A DNA stretch of 26,662 nucleotides from Phil1 sp964546125 (GTDB lineage: Bacteria > Bacillota > Clostridia > Christensenellales > CAG-138), in contig CAZJIS010000026.1 in the NCBI GenBank assembly GCA_964546125.1, forward strand, positions 1 through 26,662, read 5' to 3'. Shown here piece after piece: positions 23,980 through 26,662 of this stretch (positions within the stretch are counted from its first letter, which is position 1; each line of letters opens with the position of its first letter). A program made the translations under genes and the position numbers. The notes beneath the pieces were generated by a model. It had not been told where the DNA came from. It saw only the letters and a list, made by a program, of their open reading frames with translations, and did no database searches.

Positions 23980-25005
23980 ATGGAGGAGAGACTGGTCGTT
24001 TCATCCATGCTCGCGGAGGACGAGGTTTCGGATTACAGCCTGCGCCCGCGCTTCCTCAACGAGTATATCGGGCAGGGCAACGTCAAAGAGCACATCAAAA
24101 TCTACATCGAAGCGGCCAAGCGCCGCGGCGAGCCGCTCGACCACGCGCTGCTCTACGGGCCGCCGGGCCTTGGCAAAACCACGCTCGCGGCGATTATCGC
24201 CAACGAGATGGGGGGCAACCTTCGCATCACCTCCGGCCCCGCGATCTCCCATGCGGGCGATCTTGCGGCGCTTCTTTCGAATTTGCAGGCGGGCGACGTG
24301 CTTTTTATCGATGAGATTCACCGCCTCAACGCCACCGTCGAGGAGGTGCTCTATCCCGCGATGGAGGATTTCGCCTACGACATCATCATCGGCAAAGGAC
24401 CGAGCGCGCACTCGATCCGCCTGGATCTACCGCACTTCACGCTCGTGGGGGCTACGACGCGCATGGGGCTGCTGACCTCGCCGCTCCGCGACCGCTTCGG
24501 CATCAAGGAGCAGCTCGAGCTTTACCACCCCGAGGATCTCATGGAGATTATCAAGCGCAGCGCGGGCATTCTCAACATCGGGATCGATGAGGACGGCGCG
24601 CTCGAGATCGCCGCGCGCTCGCGCGGCACGCCGCGCGTCGTCAACCGCTTGCTCAGGCGCGTGCGCGATTACGCGCAGGTACGCGGTTCGGGCAAGATCG
24701 ACCTTGCAACCGCGCGCGCCGGGCTTCGCATGCTCTCTATTGACGAGCTGGGGCTTGACGCGGTGGACCGGCGCATGCTTTCGATCATGATCGAGAAGTT
24801 TGGCGGCAGGCCCGTGGGGCTTGATACCATCGCCGCCGCCACGGGGGATGACGCGACCACCATCGAGGATGTGTACGAGCCATACCTTTTGCAAATGGGG
24901 CTCATCGCGCGCACGCCGCGCGGGCGCATCGTGCTGCCCGGCGGCTATGCCCACATGGGATTCGCCCCTCCTGCCGATGCGCGGCAGGAGAGGATGGACA
25001 TATAA
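23980..25005 (+). CDS. ruvB: Holliday junction DNA helicase RuvB
   Basis: RuvB is the hexameric AAA+ motor that pumps DNA through the RuvA-bound junction. The 341-residue product has Walker A GPPGLGKT (60-67), Walker B LFIDEIH with Asp111-Glu112, sensor 1 GATTRMG, and arginine finger Arg170 in SPLRDRFG. The C-terminal winged-helix part has the GLDTIAAATGDD stretch. The start at 23980 gives the usual MEERL N-terminus, although GAGG is only three bases away; a longer frame back to 23911 lies inside ruvA. Confidence 0.96.
   Translation: MEERLVVSSMLAEDEVSDYSLRPRFLNEYIGQGNVKEHIKIYIEAAKRRGEPLDHALLYGPPGLGKTTLAAIIANEMGGNLRITSGPAISHAGDLAALLSNLQAGDVLFIDEIHRLNATVEEVLYPAMEDFAYDIIIGKGPSAHSIRLDLPHFTLVGATTRMGLLTSPLRDRFGIKEQLELYHPEDLMEIIKRSAGILNIGIDEDGALEIAARSRGTPRVVNRLLRRVRDYAQVRGSGKIDLATARAGLRMLSIDELGLDAVDRRMLSIMIEKFGGRPVGLDTIAAATGDDATTIEDVYEPYLLQMGLIARTPRGRIVLPGGYAHMGFAPPADARQERMDI
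24968..24990 (+). repeat. perfect 9-bp inverted repeat at the end of ruvB
   Basis: CTCCTGCCG (24968-24976) and CGGCAGGAG (24982-24990) form a perfect stem with a 5-base loop, within the last codons of ruvB. There is no T-tract behind it, so it is not a classical terminator; it could slow RNA polymerase or mark an mRNA boundary before the next gene. Confidence 0.5.
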
Positions 25006-25053
25006 AAAGGATGGATATTTAACATGAAAAACTTGTTTGCGGGAGGATGTTTT

Positions 25054-26061
25054 ATGGGACGCAGGGTCAGGGAACTCGAGCAGGCGCTCGGCCAGAGGGA
25101 CGCTGAACTCGCGCAGCTTCGCCAGCGCGCGGATGAGCTCGGCGCCGCCGTGGAGCGATACAGAATGCAGGAATCCGCCATCGCCGGGGCGCTGACGAAG
25201 GCGCAGACCGCGGCGGAGCGCATCCTCCTCGAGGCGGAGGAGGAGAAGGCGGCTATCTTGCGAAGCGCGGCCGACGATAAGCTCGAGGCCGAAACCGAAG
25301 CGCGCGGCATCCTTGAAGATGCGCAGCGCCGCGCGAAACTCATGGAGGACGACGCTAAGGAAAAAGTGCGCCGCACGGCCGCGCGCGCCGAGGGCTTCAT
25401 GGCGGGATACCGCGCGAGCGCCGAAAAGCTCATTGCCGAATTCCGAAGGACGGCAACCATGGCCTCCGACCAGGCATTGTTCTTTGCCGATTCGATGAAC
25501 GCGCTCGATCTTGACGAGGCGCTCGAAGTCACGCGTGAATACGATCATCTGTCGGCGATCAGCGAGACCCCGGCGCAGGACATGCCCGATGATTACGCCG
25601 ACCCCGCCGCGCTCATGCGCAGCATTTATGCCATCGAGCAGCGCGACCTGCCCGAATTTGGCGAACAGCCCGGGGAACAAGCCGTTCCGCCCTCATGCGG
25701 CCCGGCCTATGAGGAGGCGCCCGAGCCCGTGCCCGAGATCGAACCGGAAACTGTGCCTGAAATCGAGCCTGAGCCCATACCCGAGATCGAGCCGGAGCGG
25801 ATACCCGAGATCGAACCCGAGCCGGCGTTTGCGCCCGCGCCCGCCGCGCCGGAAGGAGCGCGCGCAGCCGATCCTTTCACCTCGTGGATGCGCGCGCAGC
25901 AGGAAAACGAGCCAAAACAGCCCGGCGCCGTGCCGCTTGATATGGATGACGGGCATGTGTGGACCGTGGAGGAGATCGTCGAGCGCACGAGCGCCAACGG
26001 CAACGCCGAGATCGACGATGAACTCAACGCCATCATCGAGGATGTGCTGCGCGGTTCTTGA
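25054..26061 (+). CDS. coiled-coil protein resembling the DivIVA/GpsB C-terminal half
   Basis: The 335-residue protein starts at once with a coiled coil (about residues 3-40). It continues with a DivIVA-type pattern (ALTKAQTAAERILLEAEEE, then repeated charged helix to about 140). The N-terminal membrane-binding DivIVA domain with its Gly-Tyr-Asp motif is not there. A short linker leads to an acidic, Pro/Glu-rich region with four copies of an 8-residue repeat at about 225-256. The C-terminal 75 residues are again acidic and possibly helical (VWTVEEIVERT, EIDDELNAIIEDVLRG). The ATG at 25054 has GGGAGG seven bases upstream; an in-frame ATG at 25024 has none. A role in cell shape or division is only suggested by the family likeness. 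Confidence 0.75.
   Translation: MGRRVRELEQALGQRDAELAQLRQRADELGAAVERYRMQESAIAGALTKAQTAAERILLEAEEEKAAILRSAADDKLEAETEARGILEDAQRRAKLMEDDAKEKVRRTAARAEGFMAGYRASAEKLIAEFRRTATMASDQALFFADSMNALDLDEALEVTREYDHLSAISETPAQDMPDDYADPAALMRSIYAIEQRDLPEFGEQPGEQAVPPSCGPAYEEAPEPVPEIEPETVPEIEPEPIPEIEPERIPEIEPEPAFAPAPAAPEGARAADPFTSWMRAQQENEPKQPGAVPLDMDDGHVWTVEEIVERTSANGNAEIDDELNAIIEDVLRGS
25726..25821 (+). repeat. four tandem 24-base units coding for x-(V/I)-P-E-I-E-P-E
   Basis: Four in-frame units (from 25726, 25750, 25774 and 25798) encode PVPEIEPE, TVPEIEPE, PIPEIEPE and RIPEIEPE. Six residues are invariant while synonymous third bases differ (for example CCC/CCT, GAA/GAG). The repeat is therefore old or held by selection at the protein level rather than a fresh duplication. 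Confidence 0.9.
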
Positions 26062-26086
26062 CGCAAAAGGCGCGGGGTGATATAAT
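26058..26086 (+). promoter_or_regulatory. sigma-A promoter of the T-box leader and proS
   Basis: TTGACG (26058-26063) and a perfect TATAAT (26081-26086) are 17 bases apart. The -35 overlaps the stop codon of the upstream coiled-coil gene. Transcription would start near 26093. Best promoter match of the window. Confidence 0.9.
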
Positions 26087-26092
26087 CCCTTG

Positions 26093-26315
26093 GTATATTT
26101 GGCGATGAACGGGAACATGCGCCGCTTCGCGCAAAGAGAGCGCGCCTCGAGGCTGAGAGGGCGCGCGCGCAAGGGAAGCTGCGCTGTCCGGCCCCGTGAG
26201 CCGCGCGGAGGAAATGCCGCGCCGCGCGAGCGCGTTAATGCTCACACGAGAACCAATTAAGGTGGTACCGCGGATCGACCCGCCCTTATGCAGCGATGCA
26301 TGAGGGCGGTTTTTT
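26093..26315 (+). promoter_or_regulatory. T-box riboswitch controlling proS (tRNA-Pro sensing)
   Basis: This untranslated leader ends transcription unless uncharged tRNA-Pro binds. The T-box sequence AAGGTGGTACCGCGG lies at 26259-26273; its UGGU bulge would pair with the ACCA end of a tRNA with discriminator A, as in tRNA-Pro. Stem I shows AGAGAG (26135-26140) and GGCTGAGAG (from 26151). I propose a basal helix ACGGG (26109-26113) with CCCGT (26193-26197) and a next helix GCGC (26119-26122) with GCGC (26181-26184). This leaves an internal loop with the proline codon CCG at 26188-26190 followed by a purine, the likely specifier. The specifier is an inference from hand folding; the T-box itself is certain. 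Confidence 0.92.
26280..26315 (+). terminator. T-box controlled intrinsic terminator
   Basis: A 13-bp stem (26280-26292 with 26297-26309, one G-T pair) with a GCGA loop is followed by six T. It sits directly behind the T-box sequence and before proS, so it is the regulated terminator of the leader. Confidence 0.93.
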
Positions 26316-26352
26316 ATCAAATAAATTGCATAATGACCCAAAGGGAGGATTT

Positions 26353-26662
26353 ATGGCCAACAAGAGAGAGGACGAATTCGTCCAGCACATCGCGTCCCGC
26401 ACGGAGGATTTCCCCCAGTGGTATACGGATGTGATCCTCAAGACCGACATGGTCGATTATTCCGATGTGAAAGGCTGCATGGTCATCAAGCCCTACGGCT
26501 ACGGCGTGTGGGAATTGATCCAGCAGCAGATGGACGCGCGCTTCAAGGCCACGGGGCATAAGAACGCGTATTTCCCGCTGTTCATCCCCGAAAGCCTGTT
26601 GATGAAAGAGGCCGAGCACGTCGAGGGCTTCGCGCCCGAGGTCGCGTGGGTGACGATGGGCG
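26353..26662 (+). CDS. proS: proline-tRNA ligase, eukaryote/archaeal type, 5' part
   Basis: The frame is open to the right edge (103 complete codons) and encodes the N-terminus of the short ProS type found in archaea, eukaryotes and some bacteria. Recognisable are EDFPQWYTDVILK, GCMVIKPYGYGVWE and the strongly conserved NAYFPLFIPES followed by EAEHVEGFAPE. The long bacterial type with an inserted editing domain starts differently. The enzyme charges tRNA-Pro with proline in the cytoplasm. AAGGGAGG is four bases before the ATG. Expression is controlled by the T-box leader just upstream, which independently supports the proline assignment. The gene is cut by the window end, so the catalytic motifs 2 and 3 are not visible. 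Confidence 0.95.
   Translation, partial: MANKREDEFVQHIASRTEDFPQWYTDVILKTDMVDYSDVKGCMVIKPYGYGVWELIQQQMDARFKATGHKNAYFPLFIPESLLMKEAEHVEGFAPEVAWVTMG

Noticed and set aside
24988..25020. Near-repeat of AGGATGGAYAT around the ruvB stop
   Set aside because: Two short copies about 18 bases apart with no dyad or promoter context; the likely chance result of a purine-rich Shine-Dalgarno region.
25726..25821. Four 24-base direct repeats as a possible CRISPR or mobile-element signal
   Set aside because: The units are contiguous without spacers, are in frame with the gene, and vary mainly at third codon positions: they are a protein repeat.

Overview
The window reads as a chromosomal housekeeping region of an endospore-forming, GC-rich member of the Firmicutes, most likely an uncultured lineage of Clostridia. 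The evidence is the yqfC-yqfD-phoH-yqfF-ybeY-cdd-era gene order, a BofC-like gene next to ruvCAB, a T-box leader in front of a proline tRNA synthetase, zapA beside mutS2, strong Shine-Dalgarno sites, and very GC-rich third codon positions. All protein genes lie on the + strand; only the partial tRNA at the left edge is on the - strand.

Layout. (1) Positions 1-207 hold the 5' half of a tRNA-Val(CAC) gene and a divergent promoter region. The promoter facing right looks like a sporulation sigma-E promoter. (2) Positions 208-15504 are one tightly packed run, mostly with 4-base ATGA overlaps: yqfC, yqfD, phoH, pgpH/yqfF, ybeY, cdd, era, pyrimidine-nucleoside phosphorylase, polA, coaE, a membrane-anchored lytic transglycosylase, an orphan family-5 substrate-binding lipoprotein, lspA, an rluD-type pseudouridine synthase and an unknown membrane-anchored protein. 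I saw no intrinsic terminator in this run; lspA has a plausible internal promoter. (3) Positions 15548-18365 carry zapA and mutS2, each with a good sigma-A promoter. The mutS2 promoter is interleaved with the zapA terminator. (4) Positions 18424-22099 carry an OmpR-type response regulator, its sensor kinase, an HtrA-like membrane serine protease and a terminator. (5) Positions 22106-25005 carry a BofC-like gene behind a sigma-G-like promoter, then ruvC (TTG start, own promoter), ruvA and ruvB. (6) Positions 25054-26662 carry a coiled-coil DivIVA-like protein with a PEIEPE repeat, then a promoter, T-box leader, terminator and the start of a eukaryote/archaeal-type proS, cut by the right edge.

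Functionally the window combines RNA maturation (YbeY, Era, RluD, tRNA), DNA repair and recombination (PolA, MutS2, RuvABC), pyrimidine salvage (Cdd, Pdp), cell division and envelope functions (ZapA, DivIVA-like, lytic transglycosylase, LspA, lipoprotein, two-component system plus HtrA) and sporulation (YqfC, YqfD, BofC-like). I did not find a clear undescribed system such as a defence island, CRISPR array or mobile element. The most interesting items are regulatory: stage-specific sporulation promoters readable in the sequence, predicted transcription starts almost on top of the ribosome binding sites, and a promoter nested in a terminator. The protein items worth a look are the orphan lipoprotein, the two proteins of unknown or divergent family, and the repeat-bearing DivIVA-like protein.
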